NCBI RefSeq assembly: GCF_020621385.1
Contig: NZ_JAESVA010000002.1
Coordinates: forward strand, 62,001-126,000
Length of the DNA stretch: 64,000 nucleotides
Reading direction: 5' to 3'
DNA from: Acidisoma cellulosilyticum
GTDB lineage: Bacteria > Pseudomonadota > Alphaproteobacteria > Acetobacterales > Acetobacteraceae
The position numbers were made by a program, and so were the translations under genes. Below the pieces are notes generated by a model. The model worked only from the letters and a program-made list of their open reading frames with translations, was not told where the DNA came from and made no database searches. Positions 16,925 to 24,244 of this stretch are shown here, piece after piece (position 1 is the first letter of the stretch; each line of letters begins with the position of its first letter).

Positions 16925-17904
16925 GCGGTAACGAGATTGCCGAGCAGGCCGACCGAAAGGGCGTAGAAGTCGGACGGGTTATAGCGGCGGATCGCCTTGT
17001 AATTCGGATAGACAAGATAGGCCGCGCCGCCGACGCCGTCCGGCTGGATCACGCGCCCCGGCAGGGACGCGGACACATAGGCATGGCCGGGCAAGCGCCG
17101 CACGCCCATGGCGAGCCATTGCGACAGCGGCTGCGCCTGATCCGGATCGATCGCCGGCGCGTCGACCGAGGGGCCGAGGATGACCTGCTCGCCCCAGGGC
17201 TGTCCCTGTTTCCAGCCGGAGACGCGCAGGTAATTGCCGATGGAGGCCAGGCTGTCCGGTATATTCGTCCAGATATTCGGGCGGCTTTGGCCGGAGAAGC
17301 TGACGGCGAGCTTGAGATAGACGCTCGGCATGAATTGCGGCTGGCCCATGGCCCCGGCATAGGAGCCGGTCATGCCCTGGGCCGAGACCGCGCCGCTGTC
17401 GATAATATGAAGGGCCGCGATCAGTTCCGAGCGGAAATAGGCCGGGCGATGGCTGGACCAGGCCAGGGTCGCCAAAGCCTGCACGACCGAAAAACCGCCG
17501 GTATAGCTGCCGTAATTGGTCTCCAACCCCCAGATGCCGAGAATGACGCCGGGATCGACGCCGTATTCCGTGCGGACCGCCGCCAGAACCTGCTGGCTCG
17601 CCGCGTATTTCTGCTGCCCGGCGGCGACCCGCGCGGCGGAGAGGCGCTTGGCCGAATACTGCGCCCAGGTCTGGGTGAATTCCGCCTGATAATTGTCGAG
17701 CCGGATGACGTCCGAATTCGGCTGCAGACCATAGAGCGCGGCGCGGCGGGTGGCGTAGCTGACGCCCTGCCCGGCGGCCATGCGATCGACCTCGACCAGA
17801 AAGCTCTGGAAGCTGCCGGTGGCGGCCCACGCCGCCCCCTCGCTACCCAGAAGCAGGGTCGCGGAAGCAGCGGGAATCGCGTGGAGAAGGGTGCGGCGGC
17901 GCAT
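16921..17904 (-). CDS. Lytic murein transglycosylase, MltB family
   Basis: A 327-residue exported lytic transglycosylase. Signal peptide MRRRTLLHAIPAASATLLLG precedes the catalytic domain; the catalytic Glu is E128 in GIWGLETNYG. SYAGAMGQPQFMPSVYLK, DSLASIGNYLRVSGWKQGQPWG and NPSDFYALSVGLLGN are conserved in MltB/SLT_2 enzymes. It cleaves the MurNAc-GlcNAc bond to give 1,6-anhydro ends. As first gene of the minus-strand operon it marks the probable promoter side at about 17.9 kb, facing the divergent map gene. Confidence 0.93.
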   Translation of the reverse strand: MRRRTLLHAIPAASATLLLGSEGAAWAATGSFQSFLVEVDRMAAGQGVSYATRRAALYGLQPNSDVIRLDNYQAEFTQTWAQYSAKRLSAARVAAGQQKYAASQQVLAAVRTEYGVDPGVILGIWGLETNYGSYTGGFSVVQALATLAWSSHRPAYFRSELIAALHIIDSGAVSAQGMTGSYAGAMGQPQFMPSVYLKLAVSFSGQSRPNIWTNIPDSLASIGNYLRVSGWKQGQPWGEQVILGPSVDAPAIDPDQAQPLSQWLAMGVRRLPGHAYVSASLPGRVIQPDGVGGAAYLVYPNYKAIRRYNPSDFYALSVGLLGNLVTA

Positions 17905-18089
17905 GTCCGCTGTCTGCCAGAGGCTGCGCTGTCAAGCAACTGACGGGATTGTCACCTGGGCCCAAGCCCCATCGGACGCGGCGAACCCTGCCCTGCCCGC
18001 ATCGCCCTTGCACGCGGCGAGGCGCGCAGCGCATTCTCCGCCGCTTGTGGGCCCAAAAACAGGCCAAGAAAGGCGTTGGAGATCAGGGT

Positions 18090-18890
18090 ATGGATGGCGA
18101 GACGGACGCGCGGCAGATCAGCCTTTACGCGCAGGAAAATTTCCCGGCGCTGCATGCGGCTGGACGGCTGGCTGCCGAAACGCTGGATATGATCGCGCCT
18201 TTCGTGTTGCCCGGTGTCACGACCGAGCGGCTGGATCAGCTCTGCCACGATTTTATCCTGGATCATAAGGCCGTGCCGGCGCCGCTGAACTATCGCGGCT
18301 ATCCGAAATCGATCTGCACCTCCATCAACCATGTCGTCTGCCACGGCATTCCCGGCGCGCGAAAGCTGGAAGAAGCCGATATCCTGAATATCGACATCAC
18401 CGTCATTCTGGACGGCTGGTACGGCGACAGCAGCCGCATGTATGCGGCCGGCACGCCCAGCACCAAGGCCAAGCGGCTGATGGATATCACCTACGAGTCG
18501 CTGATGCGCGGCATTGCCGTCGCCCGCCCCGGCAATACGCTGGGCGATATCGGCCACGCCATCCAAAGCTATGTCGAGCCGCAGCGCCTGACGATCGTGC
18601 GGGATTTCTGCGGCCACGGTATCGGCCTGCGCTTTCATGAGCCGCCCAATGTCCTGCATTACGGCCGCCCCGGCTTGGGCACCAAGCTTCGCCCCGGCAT
18701 GGTCTTTACCATCGAGCCGATGATCAACGCCGGCCGGCCCGAGGTGAAGATCCTGGATGACGGCTGGACCGCGGTGACGCGCGACCGCAGCCTGTCGGCG
18801 CAGTTCGAGCATATGATCGGCATTACCGAGACCGGCTGCGAGGTTTTTACGCTATCGCCGGCCGGGCATACCAAGCCGCCTTACGCCTGA
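18090..18890 (+). CDS. map: Type I methionine aminopeptidase
   Basis: A 266-residue pita-bread metallopeptidase that removes the initiator methionine. ATG at 18090 has a GGAG site. The five metal ligands lie in NIDITVILDGWYGDSS (two Asp), DFCGHGIGLRFHEPP (His), FTIEPMI (Glu) and QFEHMIGITETG (Glu). TSINHVVCHGIPG is the usual type I block. A hairpin with a 7-bp stem plus an inner stem lies 14 bases after the stop (18904-18936). Confidence 0.96.
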   Translation: MDGETDARQISLYAQENFPALHAAGRLAAETLDMIAPFVLPGVTTERLDQLCHDFILDHKAVPAPLNYRGYPKSICTSINHVVCHGIPGARKLEEADILNIDITVILDGWYGDSSRMYAAGTPSTKAKRLMDITYESLMRGIAVARPGNTLGDIGHAIQSYVEPQRLTIVRDFCGHGIGLRFHEPPNVLHYGRPGLGTKLRPGMVFTIEPMINAGRPEVKILDDGWTAVTRDRSLSAQFEHMIGITETGCEVFTLSPAGHTKPPYA

Positions 18891-18952
18891 TCGGCCTCCG
18901 GACGGACGCTTTCGCACCAGCATGGCGAGAGCGTCCGGGCCGATGCTGACCT

Positions 18953-19060
18953 TAGAGCGTTTCCTGCTCGCTTACGCTCACAGGTGCCGCTCTAGGTTAT
19001 TGTTTTTGCGAGCATCTTCACCCGGTCAGATGATTCTATCTGACCGGGATCTGCTCTAGG
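18953..19060. repeat. Palindromic intergenic repeat with TAGAGC termini
   Basis: The element begins TAGAGCG and ends CTCTAGG, so its ends are inverted. Inside, a perfect 10-bp inverted repeat CCCGGTCAGA (19021-19030) and TCTGACCGGG (19039-19048) encloses an 8-base loop. A GCTCTAG at about 18989-18995 marks a possible internal boundary. Its ends resemble those of the element at 41997-42180. Such non-autonomous palindromic elements are widespread in alphaproteobacterial intergenic DNA. Confidence 0.6.
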
Positions 19061-19243
19061 CGCCTGCTTATTCAGCTTGTGACAAGATCCAGCGACAGGC
19101 CTTTGCACTGTCACCAGGCAAGCCATATGCGGGGGCCTTGCCCGGCCGAAAGCCGTTTTGGTGGTGCCTATCCGACATTGCGACCATGATTTCTGCCGCC
19201 TGTGACACCAATTTGTCACCTGCCACCTTGCCCGCGCTAGGCT

Positions 19244-19266
19244 AAGGCCGCTCGGCCTTCGGTTTT
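19244..19266 (+). terminator. Hairpin plus T-rich run in the corA leader (attenuator candidate)
   Basis: AAGGCC at 19244-19249 pairs with GGCCTT at 19254-19259 around a 4-base loop, then CGGTTTTCT follows. It ends about 20 bases before the corA ATG and just before the AAGGA ribosome site (about 19275-19279). It is shaped like a weak intrinsic terminator inside a 5' leader, as expected for attenuation, but the T run is short. Confidence 0.35.
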
Positions 19267-19286
19267 CTCTGTTTAAGGACGTCTCT

Positions 19287-20267
19287 ATGCTGGGTGCCTA
19301 TGCCGCGCGCGAAGGGATTCCCCTCTGTGACTTTCCCGCCGAGGGCGATCTGTCGCAGGCACAATGGATAGACCTGCTCAACCCGACCGATGAGGAAAAG
19401 GCCAGGGTCCAAGCAGCGACCGGCCTGGAGGTTTCGACCGAAGACGAACTCAGTGAGATCGAGACATCAAGCCGGCTCTTCTATGATGGCACCGCGATCT
19501 ATCTCAGCATGCCGCTGGTCGCCAAAATGGATGGCATGCCGGCCGATGTCCGCCCCATCGGCTTCATCCTCAATCGCGAGAAGCTGGTCACCATCCGCTT
19601 CAACCGCAGCCGCGCCTTCCATAATTTCCTGGAGACGCAGCATCGCAAGCCGATGGAATCGGGCGAGCCGATCGACATTTTCCTGTCCCTGCTGGAAGCC
19701 ATCAGCGATCGGATGTCCGACTTGCTTGAGAATATGCGCGACGAGTTGGATGCGGTCTCGAAGCAGATCTTCAGCGATGCCGGCGCCGGCCCCAAGCACG
19801 GGCGCAGGCTGGACAATGAGCTGCAAAGCGTCCTGAAACGCCTGGGCCGCGCCGCCGATCTGATGTCCAGCATTCGTGACAGCCTGCTCGGCGTCGGCCG
19901 TATCCTGCCCTATGTTGGGCAGATCGCCGCGACCTGGATCGACCGCGAGAATCGCGAGCGGCTGAAGTCGCTGCGGCAGGACATCACCTCCCTCAGCGAC
20001 TATGATGGTCATCTCAACAACAAGCTGCAGTTCCTGCTGGATGCGACGCTTGGCCTGATCAACAACGCGCAGAACAACATCATCAAGGTTCTGACCGTCG
20101 TCTCGGTCGTCGGTGTGCCGCCGACGCTGATTGCCAGCATCTACGGCATGAATTTCAAGGATATTCCGGAGCTGAACTGGACCTATGGCTATCCGTACGG
20201 GATCGCCATGATTGTCCTATCCGCCGTGCTGCCGCTGATTTGGTTCAAGGTCCGCGGCTGGCTTTAA
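19287..20267 (+). CDS. corA: CorA-family magnesium/divalent cation transporter
   Basis: A 326-residue CorA protein. A long soluble cytoplasmic domain (residues 1-265) precedes two C-terminal membrane helices joined by the periplasmic loop. The selectivity motif GMN lies at 287-289 in SIYGMNFKDIPE, and the protein ends with basic residues (WFKVRGWL). It forms pentameric Mg2+ channels. The TAA stop coincides with the left end of a repeat element (20265-20431). Confidence 0.93.
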   Translation: MLGAYAAREGIPLCDFPAEGDLSQAQWIDLLNPTDEEKARVQAATGLEVSTEDELSEIETSSRLFYDGTAIYLSMPLVAKMDGMPADVRPIGFILNREKLVTIRFNRSRAFHNFLETQHRKPMESGEPIDIFLSLLEAISDRMSDLLENMRDELDAVSKQIFSDAGAGPKHGRRLDNELQSVLKRLGRAADLMSSIRDSLLGVGRILPYVGQIAATWIDRENRERLKSLRQDITSLSDYDGHLNNKLQFLLDATLGLINNAQNNIIKVLTVVSVVGVPPTLIASIYGMNFKDIPELNWTYGYPYGIAMIVLSAVLPLIWFKVRGWL

Positions 20268-20431
20268 GCCGTCTGATTAGTTGGCAATGCCCCCAAATCT
20301 GTCATGCGCGGCTTCATGCCGCGCATCGACCCTTGCGTGCAGGCAAGCGGCCGTCTGGGCGCCTCGGCGGGTAGGTCCGCGCAACAAGTTCGCGGATGAC
20401 GAATTATCTATTGAAACCTGACAGGCTTTAA
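20265..20431. repeat. MITE-like palindromic element, copy 1
   Basis: This 167-base element fills most of the corA to SGNH-hydrolase gap. The right end reads AAACCTGACAGGCTTTAA; the left end TTAAGCCGTCTGATTAGTTGG is a degenerate inverse. Internal stems are ATGCGCGGC/GCCGCGCAT (20304-20326) and TCCGCG/CGCGGA (20376-20396). Left part (AGTTGG, then GCCCCCAA) and right part (ATTGAAACCTGACAGGCT) match the element at 41997-42180. The corA stop codon is part of the left terminus. Confidence 0.7.
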
Positions 20432-20458
20432 TCCGGGAGCGCGGCCCCAAGCGGTCGG

Positions 20459-21313
20459 TCAGCCGGCCGGCACGCGCCGGTGATCGCGGTCGGCCATCAG
20501 CTTGTGCAATACCGGCTCGATCGTTTCCGCGATCAGGGCCATGCCCTGCGCGTCCGGGTGCAGGGCGATGCTGTTCACGGTCGCCGTAGTCAGGCCCGCC
20601 GCGTGGCTCGCCATCACCGCCTGATGCGGGTCGAGATAAAGCCCGCGGTTCACGCGGCCGTCACGGTAGAAAAGATTGCCCACATTCATGAAGGTGACAA
20701 AGGGCCGGTCGCGATAGGACGCGGCCAGCATGGCGTTCACCGCCGCCGTATTCTCGGTAATCCAGGGCGAGCGCTCGCTGGGCAGCACCGCCAGCAGCAG
20801 GATCTGCGTATCGGGCAGCTTCGTGCGCAGGATATGGACGATGGCATTGATGCCCGCCAAGGTCTGGCTGGCATCCCAGTGAACATGGCCGAAATTATTC
20901 GCGCCGATCAGCAGCACCAGCGCGCGCGGGTTCAGCCCGGCGACCTCGCCATGATCCAGCCGCCAGATGACACTGGCGGTGGTATCGCCCCGGAAGCCCA
21001 TATTGACGGCCTGACGGTCGCCGTAGAAGCGGTTCCAGACCGGGCGGTAATCGGCGAAGGGCTCAGGCCCCGCCAATTCCCAGTTCTGGGTGATCGAATC
21101 GCCCAGCCATATGAGATCGACATGGCCCTGCCGCACCCGCTCCAGGCTGCGGTCGAATCGCTCCCGCCACCAGGGCAGCTCGGACCGGCCGATCGGCGCG
21201 GTCGCAAGATCCACGGCAAGCGTCGCCGGTTTCACGCCGGGCTCCGCGGCTGTCGCCGGAGCGGCAAAGGCCAGAGGCAGAAGCAGGCTGGCTGCGAGAA
21301 TCCACCGTTTCAT
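20459..21313 (-). CDS. Exported SGNH/GDSL-family hydrolase
   Basis: A 284-residue protein with a signal peptide (MKRWILAASLLLPLAFA to ATA-A). The SGNH blocks resemble platelet-activating-factor acetylhydrolase: block I LGDSITQNW with nucleophile Ser73, block II NMGFRGDTT, block III IGANNFG. The last block reads IALHPDAQG, with His252 present but Ile249 where the DxxH Asp is expected. Some SGNH enzymes work as a Ser-His dyad, so activity is possible. Likely an esterase acting on lipid or polysaccharide acyl groups in the periplasm. It ends 12 bases before uppP on the same strand. Confidence 0.85.
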   Translation of the reverse strand: MKRWILAASLLLPLAFAAPATAAEPGVKPATLAVDLATAPIGRSELPWWRERFDRSLERVRQGHVDLIWLGDSITQNWELAGPEPFADYRPVWNRFYGDRQAVNMGFRGDTTASVIWRLDHGEVAGLNPRALVLLIGANNFGHVHWDASQTLAGINAIVHILRTKLPDTQILLLAVLPSERSPWITENTAAVNAMLAASYRDRPFVTFMNVGNLFYRDGRVNRGLYLDPHQAVMASHAAGLTTATVNSIALHPDAQGMALIAETIEPVLHKLMADRDHRRVPAG

Positions 21314-21324
21314 GAGACGAGTCT

Positions 21325-22167
21325 TTAACCTGCAATGACGAGGAAGCCTGCGGATAGCACACCCGCGACGATGCAGTAGATGGCGAAGGGTGTCATGGCC
21401 CAGTTCTGATGGCCACGGAACCAGCGCATCAGGAAGGCGGTGCTGGCCAGCGCCGTGACGCCGGCGACGACGGCCGCGATCACGGCCAGGCTCATCGTGC
21501 CTTGGGCCGCATGGTCATGCATCAGCTTCGGCACTTCCAGCACTGCCGCCGCGACGATCACCGGCAGGGCGATGAGGAAGGAAAAATGCGCCGAATCTTC
21601 ATGATCCAGCCCGCGCAGCACGCCGCCGAGGATGGAGGCACCCGAGCGTGACATGCCGGGGATCAGCGCCAGGCACTGCCAGCAGCCGATGATGAAGGCG
21701 TCGCGGGCGCCGAGCTTCGACAGCGGCAGCGTGCTGGCTTTGCTGCCCTTCAGCTTCTCGCCGACCAGCAGCACCAGACCGTTCACGACGAGGAAGATCG
21801 CGGCGATCAGCGGAGTCGCAAAGACGCGGCGCAGCAGATGCTCCAACCCGCCGCCGAGGATGACGACCGGAATGGTGGCAATGACGATCAGCAGGAACAC
21901 CCGCCGCGCCTCGGCCACCTCATGTGCCGAGCCGATACCGATGAGGCCGCGCAGGATCGCCAGCCAGTCGCGCCAGAAGAAGCCAAGCAAAGCGAGCGCG
22001 GTGCCGACATGCAGCATGACCAGAAAGGGCAGGAAATTGTCGCCGTGCTGGTCGAGATTCCAATGGAGAAGGGCCGGCAGGATGACCGCATGGCCCAGGC
22101 TGCTGACCGGGAAAAGTTCGGTCGCCCCCTGCACGACGGCAATGACGATCGCTTGTATCGGGTCCAT
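21325..22167 (-). CDS. uppP: Undecaprenyl-diphosphatase
   Basis: A 280-residue integral membrane enzyme that recycles undecaprenyl pyrophosphate, the lipid carrier of peptidoglycan and polysaccharides. GATELFPVSSLGHAVILP is the (E/Q)-rich catalytic motif and PGMSRSGASI the PGxSRSGxT motif; both hold active-site residues. Multiple hydrophobic helices fit the eight-helix BacA/UppP fold. It lies upstream of the SGNH hydrolase in the same direction, divergent from rsmB. Confidence 0.95.
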   Translation of the reverse strand: MDPIQAIVIAVVQGATELFPVSSLGHAVILPALLHWNLDQHGDNFLPFLVMLHVGTALALLGFFWRDWLAILRGLIGIGSAHEVAEARRVFLLIVIATIPVVILGGGLEHLLRRVFATPLIAAIFLVVNGLVLLVGEKLKGSKASTLPLSKLGARDAFIIGCWQCLALIPGMSRSGASILGGVLRGLDHEDSAHFSFLIALPVIVAAAVLEVPKLMHDHAAQGTMSLAVIAAVVAGVTALASTAFLMRWFRGHQNWAMTPFAIYCIVAGVLSAGFLVIAG

Positions 22168-22247
22168 GCTCAGCCTTCTCCTCAGGGCCGGTCTTCATAG
22201 CGCGCTTCGCACAGGTCGCAATCATCAGAACGCGGTATAGGCAGGCT

Positions 22248-23516
22248 GTGAAGCACGACGATAATATCTCCCCCCTCGCCTCCGATCCCACGCGTTCGGC
22301 TGCCCTTTCTCTCCTGTCAGCGGTGCTGGACCGGCACCGCTCGTTGGAGGATGGGCTCGATTCGCTGCCGCCGATGGACGCGCGCGACAAGGCCGCCGCC
22401 CACCGGCTGGCCGCGACCGCGCTGCGTCGCCGCGGCACCATCGATACGGTGCTGGACCCTTATCTGAAGCGCGTGCCGCCGGATCTGGTCATGCATGTGC
22501 TGCGCCTGGGCGCGGCCGGGCTGCTGTTTCTGGACACGCCGGCCCATGCCGCCGTCGCCACGGCGGTCGGGCTTGCGCGCGCGCGAAAACTTGAAAAATT
22601 CGCAGGCTTGGTGAATGCGGTGCTGCGCCGCGTCTCGGAGAACGGACAGGCCGCGCTGGAGGAATTGGACGGGCCGCGCCTGGATACGCCGCCCTGGCTT
22701 TGGACCGGCTGGGGCAAGGACGCCCGCGATATCGCAGTCGCCCATCAGACGGAAGCGCCGCTCGATATCACGCTGATGCCGGGAGAGCCGGTGCCCGAAG
22801 GCGGCGATCTGCTGCCGACCGGGTCGGTCCGCTTCCCGGCCGGCACGCGCGTCGCCGATATTCCGGCCTTCGTTGCCGGTCGCGCCTGGGTGCAGGATGC
22901 CGCCGCCGCCCTGCCCGCGCGCATTCTGAACGCCCAGCCGGGCGAATATGTCGCCGATCTTTGCGCGGCCCCCGGTGGCAAGACAGCGCAGATGGCCGCT
23001 GCCGGCGCCCGCGTGACCGCGATCGAACTGATGTCGGCCCGCGTGCCCCGCCTGACCGGCAATCTGGAACGCCTGGGCCTGACGGCCGAGATCATCACCG
23101 GCGACGCCGCGACCTGGAAGCCGGACGGCAAGCTGGACGCCATCCTGCTCGACGCGCCCTGCAGTGCGACAGGCACCATCCGGCGCCATCCGGACGTGCC
23201 TTATCTGAAGCAGCAGGGCGATATGATGAGCCTGGCCGCGACCCAGGACCGGTTGCTGACGGCGGCCATCGGCATGCTGCAGCCCGGCGGGCGGCTGATC
23301 TACGCCGTCTGCTCGCTGCAGCCGCAGGAAGGGCCGGACCGGATCGCCGCCGCGCTCAGCTGGCTGCCGGTGAAGATCGACCCGATCCGGCGGTCCGAGA
23401 TTCCGGGATTGGAATTCGCTGTGACGCGCGACGGTTTTGTTCGCACACATCCCGGGCTTTGGGGGGATCTGGGCGGGTTGGACGGCTTCTTCATCGCCCG
23501 CTTGCGCCGTCTGTAA
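22248..23516 (+). CDS. rsmB: 16S rRNA (cytosine-C5)-methyltransferase RsmB
   Basis: A 422-residue protein with an N-terminal NusB-like RNA-binding domain (about residues 20-140) and a C-terminal Rossmann methyltransferase. SAM-binding CAAPGGKTAQMAAAGA and the catalytic Cys blocks DAPCSATGTIRRHPD and YAVCSLQPQEG are diagnostic for RsmB/Sun m5C methyltransferases modifying C967. The start codon is GTG; an 80-base divergent spacer separates it from uppP. Confidence 0.93.
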   Translation: MKHDDNISPLASDPTRSAALSLLSAVLDRHRSLEDGLDSLPPMDARDKAAAHRLAATALRRRGTIDTVLDPYLKRVPPDLVMHVLRLGAAGLLFLDTPAHAAVATAVGLARARKLEKFAGLVNAVLRRVSENGQAALEELDGPRLDTPPWLWTGWGKDARDIAVAHQTEAPLDITLMPGEPVPEGGDLLPTGSVRFPAGTRVADIPAFVAGRAWVQDAAAALPARILNAQPGEYVADLCAAPGGKTAQMAAAGARVTAIELMSARVPRLTGNLERLGLTAEIITGDAATWKPDGKLDAILLDAPCSATGTIRRHPDVPYLKQQGDMMSLAATQDRLLTAAIGMLQPGGRLIYAVCSLQPQEGPDRIAAALSWLPVKIDPIRRSEIPGLEFAVTRDGFVRTHPGLWGDLGGLDGFFIARLRRL

Positions 23517-23748
23517 GCATAAGCCCGTCAGCGGGTTGAAGACTGTGGCGGAGGATTGTGACGCAAGCATGGCGGATACTGTGTCATTTTCGCTCACGCC
23601 ACCGTGAAAGTCCTTAGAAATGAAGGATTTCCGGGGCCAATCAGTTGTTAAAACAACAACAAAGCAGGTATCGGCTTTTTATGCATCGCATGGGCGGTGA
23701 GATTAGGTAGTCTGTCTGAGCAAATGTTTTGTCAGGAGACCATTTCCC

Positions 23749-23946
23749 ATGGCTTATCGTTCGGACGATCATCGTAACGCCGATCACGGCGAGGCGGTAT
23801 CGCTGACCGTGACCGCAGACGAAGCCCGCGCTATCGACAGCTGGTCTGCCGCCCATCATATCGGCGACCGCTCCGAGGCCATTCATCGTCTGGTGAGCCT
23901 GGCGCTCGACGCGCATTCCGAGCACGACGACGTCAGCTTCCGCTGA
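23749..23946 (+). CDS. Small ribbon-helix-helix-like protein
   Basis: A 65-residue protein with a good ribosome site (CAGGAG 7 bases before the ATG). The stretch VSLTVTADEARAIDSWSA followed by DRSEAIHRLVSLAL has the beta-strand, helix, helix spacing of CopG/Arc ribbon-helix-helix DNA binders, including the small-residue DRSEAI turn. The tail is acidic (SEHDDVSF). No toxin-like partner flanks it, so a lone regulator is more likely than an antitoxin. Fold assignment is by pattern only. Confidence 0.65.
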   Translation: MAYRSDDHRNADHGEAVSLTVTADEARAIDSWSAAHHIGDRSEAIHRLVSLALDAHSEHDDVSFR

Positions 23947-24244
23947 GGTCTGCTCGGTTTGGCTTAGGTTTGAGTTGCGGCCTTTATAGGGTGCTGGCGG
24001 CCTGAGCCGCCTTGGCCGCATGGCGCCCGCCTGCCTGACGCGGGCAGAGCCGTTTCTTTATTCTCGCCACCGCGCACAAGTTCAGTTATCTGTGCGCCGC
24101 AACAAAAGCGCCCTGCCTCTGGCGGCTATCCGCCACCGGCGGGGCGTTTAACGTACGTCACACGCCTATACGTCTTCGTATCAGGTATGTGCCGGACCGC
24201 TGACACTATCGGGCTCATTACCGGGTCCAGAACCGGAAGACGTC
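23947..24244. other. Noncoding region upstream of typA
   Basis: A 298-base spacer with no convincing gene. It contains several stems: GGCGGC-CTGA-GCCGCC near 23996, GCCCGC/GCGGGC near 24027, and the strong two-tier hairpin at 24109-24146 followed by TTT. It could hold a small RNA or the typA 5' leader; no tRNA fold was found. Confidence 0.5.
24109..24149 (+). other. Strong two-tier hairpin followed by TTT, upstream of typA
   Basis: Outer arms CGCCCTGCC (24109-24117) and GGCGGGGCG (24138-24146) pair with one G-U wobble. Inside, TGGCGG (24120-24125) and CCGCCA (24130-24135) pair around the tetraloop CTAT. Total pairing is 15 bp with a symmetric 2-base internal loop. The T run is only three long, so termination would be weak. 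It may be a leader structure or the 3' end of a small RNA. Confidence 0.5.

Larger units (their letters stand above)
18891..19286. other. Intergenic region between map and corA
   Basis: About 400 bases without a credible gene. In order it holds a hairpin after map (18904-18936, arms GGACGCT and AGCGTCC), a palindromic repeat element with TAGAGC ends (18953-19060), a perfect inverted repeat GTGACA-N6-TGTCAC (19202-19219), and a short GC hairpin followed by a T-rich run just upstream of corA (19244-19266). The latter parts may be corA leader control. Confidence 0.6.

Noticed and set aside
19201-19219. CRP-type site TGTGA...TCAC upstream of corA
   Set aside because: The half-sites are 10 bases apart rather than 6, so it does not fit the CRP consensus.
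23749-23946. Antitoxin of a toxin-antitoxin pair
   Set aside because: RHH-like pattern fits antitoxins, but no small toxin gene lies on either side.
23996-24060. tRNA-like stems upstream of typA
   Set aside because: No cloverleaf, no T-loop GTTCRANNC and no CCA-compatible acceptor stem.
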